Shown here one piece after another: positions 1 to 8,078 of a stretch of 61,889 nt of DNA. Origin of the DNA: Chryseobacterium sp. (GTDB lineage Bacteria; Bacteroidota; Bacteroidia; Flavobacteriales; Weeksellaceae). Numbering within the stretch: the stretch's first letter is position 1; the number at the start of each line of letters is the position of its first letter. Position numbers and translations under genes: made by a program. Location of the stretch: positions 1-61,889 of the forward strand of contig JAITMC010000041.1 in the NCBI GenBank assembly GCA_031277615.1. The letters are read 5' to 3'. Below the pieces are notes generated by a model. The model was given only the letters and a program-made list of their open reading frames with translations. It made no database searches and was not told where the DNA came from.

Positions 1-1
1 G

Positions 2-127
2 TCTGTTTTTATCATTAGAAATGGTCAGAAAGCAAGAACTACCGCTCTCCGAAGTCTCCCGACTTCGGAGCCAATATTCCACGAAATTCTCAACAAATAC
101 AGACTGAAACAGATTGATGCCTCATAA
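2..127 (+). CDS. possible 3' end of a gene cut by the window edge
   Basis: An open frame enters from the left edge and stops at TAA 125-127. Its first residues (SVFIIRNGQKART) closely resemble SVFINRNDQQSRT, encoded by the small frame at 145-237, so the two are related. A perfect palindrome (47-70) lies inside the frame and would encode LRSLPTSEP. No family is recognised. It may be the tail of a real gene into which the palindrome inserted, or a remnant. Confidence is low because only 41 codons are visible. Confidence 0.3.
   Translation, partial: SVFIIRNGQKARTTALRSLPTSEPIFHEILNKYRLKQIDAS
47..70. repeat. dispersed palindrome, CTCCGAAGTC type
   Basis: CTCCGAAGTC and GACTTCGGAG form perfect 10-bp arms around a 4-base loop (TCCC). 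The same element recurs at 1008-1031, 12355-12378 and 16646-16669, so it is a dispersed hairpin family rather than a terminator of one gene. Confidence 0.85.
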
Positions 128-144
128 ATATCAATAAGAAAAGA

Positions 145-237
145 ATGTTTAGTATATTTGGACTACCTGGTTACAGAAATGCAGCTGGCAAGTCTGTTTT
201 TATCAATAGAAATGATCAGCAATCAAGAACCAGCTGA
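145..237 (+). CDS. small ORF (30 aa), duplicate of the edge fragment
   Basis: ATG 145 to TGA 235-237 encodes 30 residues with LPGYRNAAGKS in the middle and SVFINRNDQQSRTS at the end. Bases 192-230 match bases 1-39 at 35 of 39 positions, so the segment is a tandem duplicate of whatever lies at the left edge. It could be a gene-tail remnant (for example of a polymorphic toxin) or a small peptide gene. Function unknown. Confidence 0.3.
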   Translation: MFSIFGLPGYRNAAGKSVFINRNDQQSRTS

Positions 238-262
238 GATTTCAGTAATAACGTTTAAAAAT

Positions 263-943
263 ATGAGAATACTACTTAGCTGCCTGTTGATTCTATTATA
301 TTCACTGGTAAGTTGTCAGAAGCAGCCGATCATTAATGATCTTCAGTTTTCCAATTATTCCGGTCATCCGAAAAAAGTGACCGAGGTCACCACTTTTTCT
401 AATCAGAATACGGATAAGCGTATTTTTTATTTTGACAAAGATGGTTTTCTTACCAAAACAGAATCTTATAACCTTATCCATAGCGAAAATCCCGGTAAAA
501 GACTGATCAGTGAAATGATCATCTATGATTCAAAAGATAAGGCCAAACGCTATTTTGAAACGATAAAAGCTGAAAATAAGAAGGTAATAGCTAACGGTTA
601 TTTTGAAAGAATTTCTGATTCGCTGTATAAAAGGGTTTCAAATTCTGAAACACCGCCTATGTCGCTCGGCAAGTTATTCCATTTTGATAAAAATAACCGC
701 CTTGTCCAAACAGAAGAAACAGGAAACTTTAACGGAAGCCCCATCAATAATGCAATTTCCTATAGATATAAGAATACCGTAAAAAGTGAATTGCTTTTTG
801 AAGATATCATCCAGCAAAGAAAGTCTAAACTCACCTACAGGAATGTAAAAACGGACCGTCAGGCCAATCCTGTTTATGAAGAATTATTTGATGAAAGCGG
901 AACCCTGCAGCAAAAAACAGAACGGGAATTTGAGTATTATTAA
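263..943 (+). CDS. lipoprotein of unknown function (226 aa)
   Basis: The start at 263 is preferred over an upstream in-frame start at 158 because it begins directly with a lipoprotein signal peptide (MRILLSCLLILLYSLVSC, lipobox LVSC). The upstream 35 codons look like non-coding DNA and overlap the duplicated segment at 192-230. The mature part is rich in short repeating beta-strand-like pieces (FHFDKNNRLVQTEE, FYFDKDGFLTKTES), resembling the imperfect repeats of YD/antitoxin-like lipoproteins found in Bacteroidota. It would be anchored in the inner or outer membrane facing the periplasm. No specific function can be given. Confidence 0.75.
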   Translation: MRILLSCLLILLYSLVSCQKQPIINDLQFSNYSGHPKKVTEVTTFSNQNTDKRIFYFDKDGFLTKTESYNLIHSENPGKRLISEMIIYDSKDKAKRYFETIKAENKKVIANGYFERISDSLYKRVSNSETPPMSLGKLFHFDKNNRLVQTEETGNFNGSPINNAISYRYKNTVKSELLFEDIIQQRKSKLTYRNVKTDRQANPVYEELFDESGTLQQKTEREFEYY

Positions 944-1007
944 TGGTAAACAATCCGACTGAAAACAGATAAGGACCCTGCCGCTCTCCAAAGTCCTGCT
1001 CTCTGCT

Positions 1008-1031
1008 CTCCGAAGTCTCCTGACTTCGGAG
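1008..1031. repeat. dispersed palindrome, CTCCGAAGTC type
   Basis: Second copy of the hairpin, arms CTCCGAAGTC/GACTTCGGAG with loop TCCT. It is preceded at 985-1007 by two broken partial copies (gctctccaaagtcctgctct). It lies between convergent genes ending at 943 and 1074. Confidence 0.85.
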
Positions 1032-1073
1032 GTTAAACAAATCACATCCTGCCAAACCATCAACCATCAACCT

Positions 1074-1484
1074 TTAATCAAATTTAAAGAAGAAATAGAA
1101 GACTGCTGCCCATTCTTTTTTGATTCCTCTGGCATAGCCAATCGTACTGCGGTGGCTGTTCTCTACCGTCCCGTCATTTTTGATGTAGCCCAAAGTTGAA
1201 CGGCTGCTGTTTTCTACTGTACCGTCTTTTTTAACGTATCCTACCGTAGAACGGCTGCTGTTTTCTATGGTGCCGTCACTTTTGATATAGCCGATGGTGC
1301 TGCGGCTTTTGTTTTCGATAGTGCCGTCGTTTTTAATGTAGCCCAGTGTCGAACGGCTGCTGCTTTCAATGGTACCGTCGCTTTTGATATAGCCGATGGT
1401 GCTTCTGCTTCCTGATTCTATGGTTTGCGCACTTACAGCGGAAAGGCCGAACAGAAGGGCAAAGATAATTCCTGTTTTTTTCAT
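1074..1484 (-). CDS. secreted protein of six 17-residue repeats
   Basis: A signal peptide (MKKTGIIFALLFGLSAVSAQ) is followed by six near-identical 17-residue units of the pattern T-(I/V)-E-x-x-(S/H)-R-S-T-(I/L/V)-G-Y-x-(K/R)-x-(D)-G, the last one degenerate. At DNA level this is a 51-bp tandem repeat covering roughly 1120-1430. The K-D-G and S-x-S-x-x-G-Y pattern suggests stacked beta-hairpins or a small solenoid, but no fold is known to me. Protein of 136 residues, presumably periplasmic or exported. Copy number could vary by slippage. Function unknown. Confidence 0.75.
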   Translation of the reverse strand: MKKTGIIFALLFGLSAVSAQTIESGSRSTIGYIKSDGTIESSSRSTLGYIKNDGTIENKSRSTIGYIKSDGTIENSSRSTVGYVKKDGTVENSSRSTLGYIKNDGTVENSHRSTIGYARGIKKEWAAVFYFFFKFD

Positions 1485-1651
1485 CGTTTTATTTTTTGAC
1501 GGGTATTATATCAATACCAAAGTACAGCATTTTTTTAACAAATTCTGACGATGAATATGAGAAATTTTATTTCCGGATCATGTTTTATATTACCTTTGAT
1601 TTTTTGAAACCCTTTATTTAACCTGAAAATTCATCCCTAAACGATTATCCC

Positions 1652-2296
1652 ATGAATAATGAACTCCATGAACTCCTCTATCATTACAGTGAAGAAGGAC
1701 ACGAAGGTTACGATCTGAGTGAAGTCCAGCTGCTTGAAAAAAAAGACTCTGACAGGATTGAACAGCTAAAGCAGCTCCTTCATCATGAAAACCGGTATAT
1801 TGCTTACCAGGCCATGCTTATTTTACTCGCGTGGGCCGTACCGGAAGGGTTTGCACTGCTCGACCGGTTCATTGCTGAACAATGGGATGAAAAAGAAAGC
1901 TTTGAGCCCCATAGGCTGTATAACGAAGATAATGTATATGACGTTATCACCAACGCTTTATCTATTTCCACCTTCAACGGAAAAAGCGAGCAGGAATTAT
2001 ATCCTTATATCAGCCAGTTTCTGAACAGATATGGTGAAAATTTTTTTGAATCCCACCTGAAAGACTTTCTGCTGAAAAAAAACTGCCTCCAACTTTTACA
2101 CAAAACTGAACACGCCCTGCAAAGCGCCCTGAATCATAAAAGGTATTACCAGGCCAGCCAGTTATTTCCGGTTCTTGTTCATTATGATCACAATACCTTC
2201 AGTCAGTACATCGATGTTTTCAGACCGTTGATCAGTCTGGATAGCAGGGTTGCCTACAATACCGAAGAAGCGGAAAACAACCTGCATCGGTCTTAG
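1652..2296 (+). CDS. uncharacterised helical protein (214 aa)
   Basis: No signal peptide. The sequence is almost wholly alpha-helical, with HEAT-like pieces such as LKQLLHHENRYIAYQAMLILLAWAVPEGFALLDRF (a helix pair followed by a conserved W/P turn). Small HEAT-type proteins of this sort are common among immunity proteins in Bacteroidota, but nothing around it identifies a partner toxin. I do not recognise the family. Confidence 0.65.
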   Translation: MNNELHELLYHYSEEGHEGYDLSEVQLLEKKDSDRIEQLKQLLHHENRYIAYQAMLILLAWAVPEGFALLDRFIAEQWDEKESFEPHRLYNEDNVYDVITNALSISTFNGKSEQELYPYISQFLNRYGENFFESHLKDFLLKKNCLQLLHKTEHALQSALNHKRYYQASQLFPVLVHYDHNTFSQYIDVFRPLISLDSRVAYNTEEAENNLHRS

Positions 2297-2375
2297 ATTT
2301 TATTGTATCTGAGAGGTGAAGGTTTTTAAGGGTGAGATGATTGAGGAAAAATCAAAGGTTTTATAACAGAACCTC

Positions 2376-2945
2376 TTAAGATGTTTTCTGTTTTCCGCTT
2401 ATTTTTTTGTGAGTTTTCTTTATACTCTTTCCTCTCCTTTCCAGGATAAGATGAGCTGCATCCAGCATTTTAATCAGATGGATGTACGGATTGATGATAT
2501 TTCTTTCCGGCAGATGTTCATAAACACCTAATGAGAAATAAACGATCCCGGACATAAAATAATCAAACTCCCGGATATTGTATTCCCTGAAGGCTTTTTT
2601 AAAGACCAGCAAAGGGTTCCTGTATTCTTCCTCCGAAAGTAAACCGAGAACCCATGCAGAAACTTTTCCCGGCGGAACGCCAACCGCATGTTTCTTTTCC
2701 TTCAGCATCATATGATATCCTGCCCTTACAAACGACCGCACAGCCTGGTGAAACTGAAAAACCATCAACGGATCTTCGTCAAGCCTTCTGTTCCTTTGTA
2801 CAGCACAGCTCATAATGCTGTGCAATCTTTCTTTAGAAACTATCAGATCATTGAACTGGAAGAACCGCTCCATTTGCCGGAATGCCAAACGTTTTTTATG
2901 ATCTGCCCAACACCGGGCTTCAAAATCTGTTGTATTTTTTTTCAT
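2376..2945 (-). CDS. uncharacterised protein (189 aa)
   Basis: Cytosolic, helical, basic at the C-terminus (GKSIKKTHKKISGKQK). It contains no motif I recognise. The ATG at 2945 follows a leader of several hundred bases in which a minus-strand promoter-like TATATTTG box lies at 3356-3363. Its lower reading frames overlap poorly with alternatives, so the coding call is reasonable, but function is unknown. Confidence 0.6.
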   Translation of the reverse strand: MKKNTTDFEARCWADHKKRLAFRQMERFFQFNDLIVSKERLHSIMSCAVQRNRRLDEDPLMVFQFHQAVRSFVRAGYHMMLKEKKHAVGVPPGKVSAWVLGLLSEEEYRNPLLVFKKAFREYNIREFDYFMSGIVYFSLGVYEHLPERNIINPYIHLIKMLDAAHLILERRGKSIKKTHKKISGKQKTS

Positions 2946-3430
2946 GAGTTTGTATGTTTAGATACCATGAAGCTTCCGGCATAGCAATGTATACCGAATC
3001 TATGATAAAAGATCAATAAGAATAAAATCTGTGTTCCCGTGAAGGCCCTGAAGCCGCAATGGATTGTACACTCCATTGTACCCTATCATGATACTTCATT
3101 TGGTGAAGCAGCTTAGAAAAAAATGATTGTAGAAAAGCAGAACAGCATGAAATAAAAACGGCATGGTACTCTACAATATCCGCCCTGAGGTACTGGTATA
3201 CCCAACACACAGATAAGAGAGCCCACGCCTAGGTCGTGAGCTTCCTGCTTATCGTCTCGTGTGTTAAAAATTACCAGTTTTCGGGCGAGATTCTAAGCAA
3301 TAGCTTCTATATTTCTTTGAAGTATCGCAAAGCTACTTTATTGTAGCTTATTGGGCAAATATAACGTTTTTTTTCAAAACTGTGACATATTTGTCAATGA
3401 AAATTTTGACAAATATGTCACTTTTATTTA
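2946..3430. other. 485-bp intergenic region with hairpins
   Basis: No convincing gene. An imperfect hairpin lies near 3211-3253 (AAGAGAGCCCACG cctagg tCGTGAGCTT). A short GCTAC/GTAGC hairpin at about 3332-3348 sits just inside a minus-strand promoter-like box (3356-3363). A 65-codon minus frame at 3013-3210 has no coding character and is not annotated. Confidence 0.5.
3356..3363 (-). promoter_or_regulatory. promoter -7 box (TATATTTG), leftward
   Basis: On the minus strand the box TATATTTG fits the Bacteroidota TAnnTTTG consensus. The 21 bases 3343-3363 are repeated with one mismatch at 4423-4443, in the same orientation, upstream of the RAYT gene. Its target here is unclear: the next minus-strand gene starts 400 bases on, at 2945. 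Confidence 0.45.
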
Positions 3431-3724
3431 ATGGAATATATTGAAGATAAATATTTTATTACAATAGCTGATCATATAAAAGCATTCATTGATGAAAAAG
3501 AGATTGATATCGCGGATTTAGCAGCAGCTGCTAATGTTGATAGAAAACAAATTTATCGATTAATAAATAAGGAAAATGTACCTAAACTTTCTACATTAGT
3601 GAGAATATTGCTAGCAGCCGGATTAGAGCCTTCAAAACTTTTTTCAATCAAATTTGATTTTGAAACGTATATGAGAGAAAATAATATTCTAAAAGCTATT
3701 CCTAAAAAGAAGAAAGAAAATTAA
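3431..3724 (+). CDS. HTH (Cro/C1-type) transcriptional regulator
   Basis: A 97-residue XRE-family protein. Residues about 14-70 form the five-helix DNA-binding fold: IKAFIDEKEIDIADLAAAA for helices 1-2 and NVDRKQIYRLINKENVPKL for the turn and recognition helix. A short basic tail follows (KAIPKKKKEN). The direct repeat TTTGTCA...TTTGTCA (3391-3420) immediately upstream contains ACATATTTGTCA-like words twice, a plausible operator for autoregulation. It sits divergently from the leftward promoter at 3356 and next to a RAYT gene, and may control accessory DNA. No partner toxin is apparent. Confidence 0.8.
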   Translation: MEYIEDKYFITIADHIKAFIDEKEIDIADLAAAANVDRKQIYRLINKENVPKLSTLVRILLAAGLEPSKLFSIKFDFETYMRENNILKAIPKKKKEN

Positions 3725-3736
3725 TTATAAAACCCG

Positions 3737-3759
3737 GCTACCGCACGAATCCTTTCGTG
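3737..3759. repeat. left inverted REP-like element flanking RAYT
   Basis: The 23 bases here are repeated in inverted orientation at 4396-4418 with a single mismatch (core GCACGAATCCTTTCGTG). Locally they sit in a larger imperfect palindrome, ACCCGGCTACC...GGTAGCCGG (3732-3766), with a GTAG tetranucleotide at its foot, as in REP elements. Confidence 0.8.
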
Positions 3760-3773
3760 GTAGCCGGAGAGCA

Positions 3774-4343
3774 TTATAAATCAAACATTCTAAAAACAAC
3801 AATGTGATCCAATAGTCCTTTTCCATCAGAATAATCTATAGCGCTGCTGTATTCATAATCTTCCGCACGTAGAACTAAACCTGCTTTTACAGGATTTTGA
3901 TGTACATAATTAATCTTCTGGTAAATCACCTTATTACTCCACAACTCAATGGGTTTATTATCATGTCTCCAAAATTGATATTGGGTTACATTTGACGTTT
4001 TTGAGCCTTCCTTGAGGAAAAAATCTAATAAAAATTCTTTTCTGCTTTCTGTAGGATCTTCTTTGATGGCTTTCACAATTGCTTTGCTCGTAAATCTTTT
4101 TAAATCACCAATCAAAGCTTCCGGTTTCTGTCCGTTGATGCTTCTGAAAACTAAGTGTACATGATTTGACATAATGCACCACGCATGTATTTCCATTCCC
4201 TTCGTCTTTTGGCAGAATCTTAAACTTTCCAAAAAAATTTCTTTGTATTCATTTCTAATGAAAACATTCAGCCAGCCTACGACAGCAAAACTAACAAAGT
4301 ATAATCCTTCAGGATTGTGGAATTTGTAATTACGACTCATCAA
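3774..4343 (-). CDS. REP-associated tyrosine transposase (RAYT, Y1/IS200-like)
   Basis: Single-strand DNA transposase of the HUH superfamily, 189 residues. MSRNYKFHNPEGLYFVSF is the usual RAYT N-terminus. MEIHAWCIMSNHVHLVFR contains the metal-binding H-V-H (HUH) motif, and a later segment KVIYQKINYVHQNPVKAGLV matches the conserved Y(I/V)HxNPVKAGLV block carrying the catalytic tyrosine. RAYTs act on REP palindromes and normally exist as single domesticated copies. Here the gene is bracketed by inverted copies of one palindrome (3737-3759 and 4396-4418) and by a leftward promoter box at 4436-4443 whose transcript would begin with the right palindrome. Very confident about the family; activity is not shown. 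Confidence 0.92.
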   Translation of the reverse strand: MMSRNYKFHNPEGLYFVSFAVVGWLNVFIRNEYKEIFLESLRFCQKTKGMEIHAWCIMSNHVHLVFRSINGQKPEALIGDLKRFTSKAIVKAIKEDPTESRKEFLLDFFLKEGSKTSNVTQYQFWRHDNKPIELWSNKVIYQKINYVHQNPVKAGLVLRAEDYEYSSAIDYSDGKGLLDHIVVFRMFDL

Positions 4344-4395
4344 ATATGTTTTTATAAAGATAAAAACTTTTTGAGAATGTTGTTGGGTAAAGCCA

Positions 4396-4418
4396 CACGA
4401 AAGGATTCGTGCGGCAGC
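4396..4418. repeat. right inverted REP-like element flanking RAYT
   Basis: Inverted partner of 3737-3759 (22 of 23 positions match). The arms CACGAAAGG/ATTCGTG form a hairpin in the predicted 5' leader of the RAYT transcript. Confidence 0.8.
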
Positions 4419-4435
4419 GGGAGTAGCTTACTGGG

Positions 4436-4443
4436 CAAATATA
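4436..4443 (-). promoter_or_regulatory. promoter -7 box (TATATTTG) for RAYT
   Basis: TATATTTG on the minus strand, 93 bases before the RAYT ATG. It is part of a 21-base segment (4423-4443) duplicated at 3343-3363. Confidence 0.5.
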
Positions 4444-4508
4444 GGAAAAAACATTAAAACAACATATATGTGTTGATGAAAAATTTTAGAAAGTCCAAAA
4501 TTTACTAA

Positions 4509-4817
4509 ATGTATAAATGGGAAATAGTAGAATTAAAATTTCAAATTGGTAAACTTATTCAATTACATAGGCTAAAGAGAGAACTTTCACAATTACAACT
4601 TGGAAATGAACTTAATATCTCAAGCAATCATGTGGGTAGAATTGAAAGAGCTGAAACTAATCCAACAATAGAAAGTCTGGTGAAGTTCTGTAATTTTTTT
4701 GAAATCGATATGCTACTTTTATTTACTAAAATATCTGACAAAGAATTAAAAGATATCGAAAGCGAGATTGGTTATCTACAAAAACAATTTAAAAATCAAA
4801 ATAAGAGAAAATCCTGA
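4509..4817 (+). CDS. HTH (XRE-family) transcriptional regulator
   Basis: A 102-residue regulator. Residues about 10-70 match the HTH_3 fold: IGKLIQLHRLKRELSQLQLG (helices 1-2), NISSNHVGRIERAETNPTIESLVKFCNFFEID (recognition helix and helices 4-5). The C-terminal 30 residues (KELKDIESEIGYLQKQFKNQ) look like a short coiled coil for dimerisation. It lies directly upstream of the RAYT promoter region in divergent orientation, mirroring the other HTH gene at 3431, so the two regulators bracket the RAYT unit. Probably a repressor; target unknown. Confidence 0.82.
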   Translation: MYKWEIVELKFQIGKLIQLHRLKRELSQLQLGNELNISSNHVGRIERAETNPTIESLVKFCNFFEIDMLLLFTKISDKELKDIESEIGYLQKQFKNQNKRKS

Positions 4818-4920
4818 CGAGAGTTGGGATTTGTGCGGTAACAGAGGAAAAAAGGTCTAAAAAAACAGCATCCTTCAAAAGAAATTACCAAATATTCCGT
4901 TTAATTCTTAAATTTGGCTA

Positions 4921-5391
4921 ATGCGAAAGAACCTTTATCTCATCATTATATTATTCTCTCTGGTCAGCTGCTATACTTACCAGGTAAAAAAACCGGGAAC
5001 TCCTCCGGCTGACAATAAGCAGGATCTTAAAAAGAGCCTTGGTCTGGCTAATACGGCTTCTCCGGCAATGAAAAGTACTATCACTGAAACCAAAAATTCT
5101 AATTTACCGCCTGCACCTGTTCCCATCAATGTTCAGGAGGCCCTTGTTCCCAATAAAAAATTTAAAATTGATGTTGAGGGCAGGAGCTATAAAATCATTG
5201 TTGACCGATGGGAAAGCGACAGCCTGGTGGCCCATCCGGTGAGTAACCCTAAAAAGACACTGAAATTCCATAAGAACCAGATCAACAGTGAGAAAATTGC
5301 AGAAAAACGCTTTTCACAACCCATTGCTGATATTATTACAGTGACGGCCTATGCCGGAATTGCAGCTTTAATCTGGGTTCTGATCCGTTAA
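4921..5391 (+). CDS. lipoprotein with C-terminal membrane segment (156 aa)
   Basis: The signal peptide MRKNLYLIIILFSLVSC ends in a clear lipobox (LVSC). A proline-rich linker follows (TPPADNKQDLKKSL; NLPPAPVPIN). Residues 75-130 form a compact domain, and IADIITVTAYAGIAALIWVLIR at the very C-terminus is a hydrophobic segment. A TAAATTTG box at 4909-4916 is so close to the ATG that the message would be nearly leaderless if it is the promoter. The family is unrecognised; similar bacteroidotal lipoproteins with a trailing membrane helix have no known role. Confidence 0.75.
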   Translation: MRKNLYLIIILFSLVSCYTYQVKKPGTPPADNKQDLKKSLGLANTASPAMKSTITETKNSNLPPAPVPINVQEALVPNKKFKIDVEGRSYKIIVDRWESDSLVAHPVSNPKKTLKFHKNQINSEKIAEKRFSQPIADIITVTAYAGIAALIWVLIR

Positions 5392-5823
5392 TTTTTACAC
5401 TTGCGTTACTCATATTCGATTATTCATAGGACATAAAAAGAAGTCTGTACCATCAGAAAACAGGCAAATTTCTTTAATTTCCCGTTCTTTGGAGTCTTTC
5501 GTTTTGGAGTATATTTAAAAGGAGATGTTGTTATGGACTGGCGCAAAGTCCTAAGACTTTTGTGTAGCGGAGACTGTATTTCAAAATGATCATCATTTTT
5601 TTTCTGAGCCTGAAAGGATTCGAACTTTATTAAAGTTTGCAGAAAGGAAGGTTTTTGAACCTCCGATATATTGTACTGAACTACAGAAAATCAACCCTAT
5701 CAAGTTCATTAAAAGGAAAAAATATAACATCCAATATTGTATGACCGCAGATTTACATCTTCGCGGCCATTGTTTTAATAGATTTTGATTATTTTTATCC
5801 TCAAACTATAACCTATAAACCAA
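5392..5823. other. 432-bp intergenic region with a dispersed repeat
   Basis: No gene seen. A copy of the second repeat family, CAAAGTC..GACTTTTGTGTAGCGG, lies at 5544-5570, with a broken piece (tttggagtctttcgttttggag) at 5488-5510. Confidence 0.5.
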
Positions 5824-6822
5824 GTGAGAAGCACTGAACCTCTGAACATTGAAGAAATCCCTTACCACAACCCATTATTTACCGGAGTAAACCACACTCC
5901 TATCCTCTTACAATCACTCTGCACCACTACTTTGAATACAGTTAAAAAATCCATAAACCTATCATTTTCTTTTACGAATTTCATTCTGATCTTATGCTTT
6001 TTTACGGGGAGTATGCTATCCGCAATTCCACCGGATTTTACGACCCGGAATGTGAAGTTCAGCAGTTCGGGAATATCGCTTTCAGGAACAATTTTTAAGC
6101 CCGATCATGCTTCGGCAGCGGTTGTACTGGTACATGGTTCCGGGCAGGAAAAAAGGATGACCGAATTCGCAGCACTTCTGGCTAAAAATGGGATTGCTGT
6201 TTTAACGTATGACAAACGGGGTGTTGGAGAATCGGGCGGCGTATATGCGGGACCGGAAGTGGGAACCAATAATGTTGATTTTTCAAATCTTGATCTGCTG
6301 GCTTCAGATGCCAGTGCTGCTGTAAATGCATTATCCAAAGATTTACAAAATACTCAGATTCCCATCGGGCTGGTGGGCTATAGCCAGGCCGGATGGATCA
6401 TTCCTTTAGCCGCTGAAAAAAATAAGAAAATAAAATTTATGACGCTATTCAGCGGAGCCCTTATTACTGTGAAACAGCAGCTTCGCTTTCAGTTTTACAC
6501 CAATGGAAATTCTGACTTTTGGGATACCCATACCGAAGAAGATGCCCGAAAACATATCATGACCGACCCCGACCGATATGAATTTACAGATACCGACCCC
6601 TGCGATATGCTTACCCGGCTGTCCGTTCCGGGACTGTGGATTTTTGGAGGCAAAGATATACAGGTCCCTGTTAACCTGTCCATTGAACATCTGAATGTCT
6701 TAAAGTCTAAACGTAAACAGTATGAATATAAACTGTATCCGGCTTTGGGACACAACACTTCATCTTCAGACACTAAAGAACCGGTTGAATATGTTATTAA
6801 ATGGATTAGGAACAGAAAATGA
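5824..6822 (+). CDS. alpha/beta hydrolase, probably secreted
   Basis: Hydrolase of the dienelactone hydrolase/acyl esterase type. The oxyanion motif VLVHGSGQEKR, nucleophile elbow LVGYSQAGW (Ser187 counted from GTG 5824), acid WIFGGKDIQVP and base LYPALGHNTSS give a complete Ser-Asp-His triad. A hydrophobic export segment (FTNFILILCFFTGSMLSA) precedes PPDFTTRNVKF. The start is uncertain: the GTG at 5824 leaves about 36 residues in front of it, and the in-frame TTG at 5932 would put the signal peptide almost at the N-terminus. Substrate unknown; ester or peptide hydrolysis in the periplasm is likely. No operon partner. Confidence 0.85.
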   Translation: MRSTEPLNIEEIPYHNPLFTGVNHTPILLQSLCTTTLNTVKKSINLSFSFTNFILILCFFTGSMLSAIPPDFTTRNVKFSSSGISLSGTIFKPDHASAAVVLVHGSGQEKRMTEFAALLAKNGIAVLTYDKRGVGESGGVYAGPEVGTNNVDFSNLDLLASDASAAVNALSKDLQNTQIPIGLVGYSQAGWIIPLAAEKNKKIKFMTLFSGALITVKQQLRFQFYTNGNSDFWDTHTEEDARKHIMTDPDRYEFTDTDPCDMLTRLSVPGLWIFGGKDIQVPVNLSIEHLNVLKSKRKQYEYKLYPALGHNTSSSDTKEPVEYVIKWIRNRK

Positions 6823-7017
6823 CCCAAATCCGGAACCGCTGCAATCAGGATCACTGAATCCGATGATTAATGAATCACACTAAAAATAACGTACAATTTC
6901 TCTTCTTTCAGTTTTCAGCCTTATCATTTTAATTTCATTAACCTAACTCTGGTTAAAAAGATAAAAATTCCTGTTTTTTTGTAATGATAATTTGTTTAAC
7001 ATTGCAAAAAAGAAACC

Positions 7018-7569
7018 ATGAACAACTCAAGATTAATTTTAGCAGCAGCTTTAATGCTGTTTTCAGCAGCTACTGTAACGGCCCAAAAAAAGAAACCGAC
7101 GGCTCCGTCAAAAAAAGGACCGATGGAAATGCCCAAAGATGCTGAAGTTCAGATAATGGGCGGTGGGGATAAAGCCGTGAGCGATTTTTATAAGATCAAC
7201 GACCGCATTACCTTTAAATATGACGCCAACTACAAAAATGCCGATATCTACATTACTGAAGACGGAACCCAGAAACTGATGTACAAAGCCAAAGTGGATG
7301 ATACCGGTGTTGATACCCAATTAAAGGCACGTATCAACCACTATAAAGTATATAGTCTTGACCGTAAAACCCTTTTATTCACCTACGAAAGTGAGGCATC
7401 TGCCACCAGCCTCATCAAAATGATTGCTCATTCTCCTGCCAAAACTTCTACGATTCTGGATTTCTCCCAAGCATTTGAACCGGATTCATATACAATGGGT
7501 AAGACAGAAACATTTCAGAAGTTTCCTGTTTTTTTATACTATTCAATATTTGATGCGCCAAAAAAATAA
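7018..7569 (+). CDS. secreted protein of unknown function (183 aa)
   Basis: Signal peptide MNNSRLILAAALMLFSAATVTAQ, then a basic linker (KKKPTAPSKKGPMEM) and a beta-rich domain. The sequence after the linker (YKINDRITFKYDANYKNADIYITEDGTQ) has alternating hydrophobic strands. No catalytic motif. Exported to the periplasm or beyond. Family not recognised. Confidence 0.72.
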   Translation: MNNSRLILAAALMLFSAATVTAQKKKPTAPSKKGPMEMPKDAEVQIMGGGDKAVSDFYKINDRITFKYDANYKNADIYITEDGTQKLMYKAKVDDTGVDTQLKARINHYKVYSLDRKTLLFTYESEASATSLIKMIAHSPAKTSTILDFSQAFEPDSYTMGKTETFQKFPVFLYYSIFDAPKK

Positions 7570-8078
7570 GGGTAGTATTTGGAGGAAGATTGGATGATGG
7601 ATAGATGATGATGGGTGATTGGGCGATGGATCATGGATGTTTTGGAAGCCGTAACGGGTAATTGATGACCTGTTTCCATTCATGGTATTTATTAGAAAAG
7701 AATGATAATTTAAGTACTTTGTCATCCTTTTTTAACTTCCAGGTCTTTAAATATCCTTAGCTGAAACGGAAATTCATAGCATTACCCTCTTAATAAGCAG
7801 ATAGAATTCATAACTTTAGGGAAGGATTTCAAGATAAACAGTACGACGAAAATAAATAATAACCGGGTTTCTATTAGAACTTAACGGGACTTGAAAACCC
7901 GTTAGGTTTATAGACTCCAATTTTTTAAATTAATCAAAAAAATAATTAAGTATTTTCCGGTTTCAATTTTGCACCTGATCCATTTTTATCAACAGGCAAT
8001 CGTTTCGTATCCAGTTTATGATGAAAAAATAAATAAAAAAATCTGAAGATGATGAACTCCCTAACGATGATACAAAAA
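7570..8078. other. 509-bp intergenic region
   Basis: No gene seen. A purine-rich run of GATGATGG/GGATGATGGATAG words (7594-7640) is a low-complexity motif also found, in either orientation, near 14370-14390, 22015-22050 and 61727-61740. Confidence 0.45.

Noticed and set aside
831-1070. 79-codon minus frame
   Set aside because: It lies over the end of the lipoprotein gene and the palindromic repeat; its content is antisense of both and lacks a signal or motif.
1074-1484. possible CRISPR or VNTR of non-coding type
   Set aside because: The 51-bp unit is in frame and codes for a protein with a signal peptide.
3013-3210. 65-codon minus frame in the 2946-3430 gap
   Set aside because: No coding character, no family, and it overlaps hairpin repeats; may be part of an untranslated leader.
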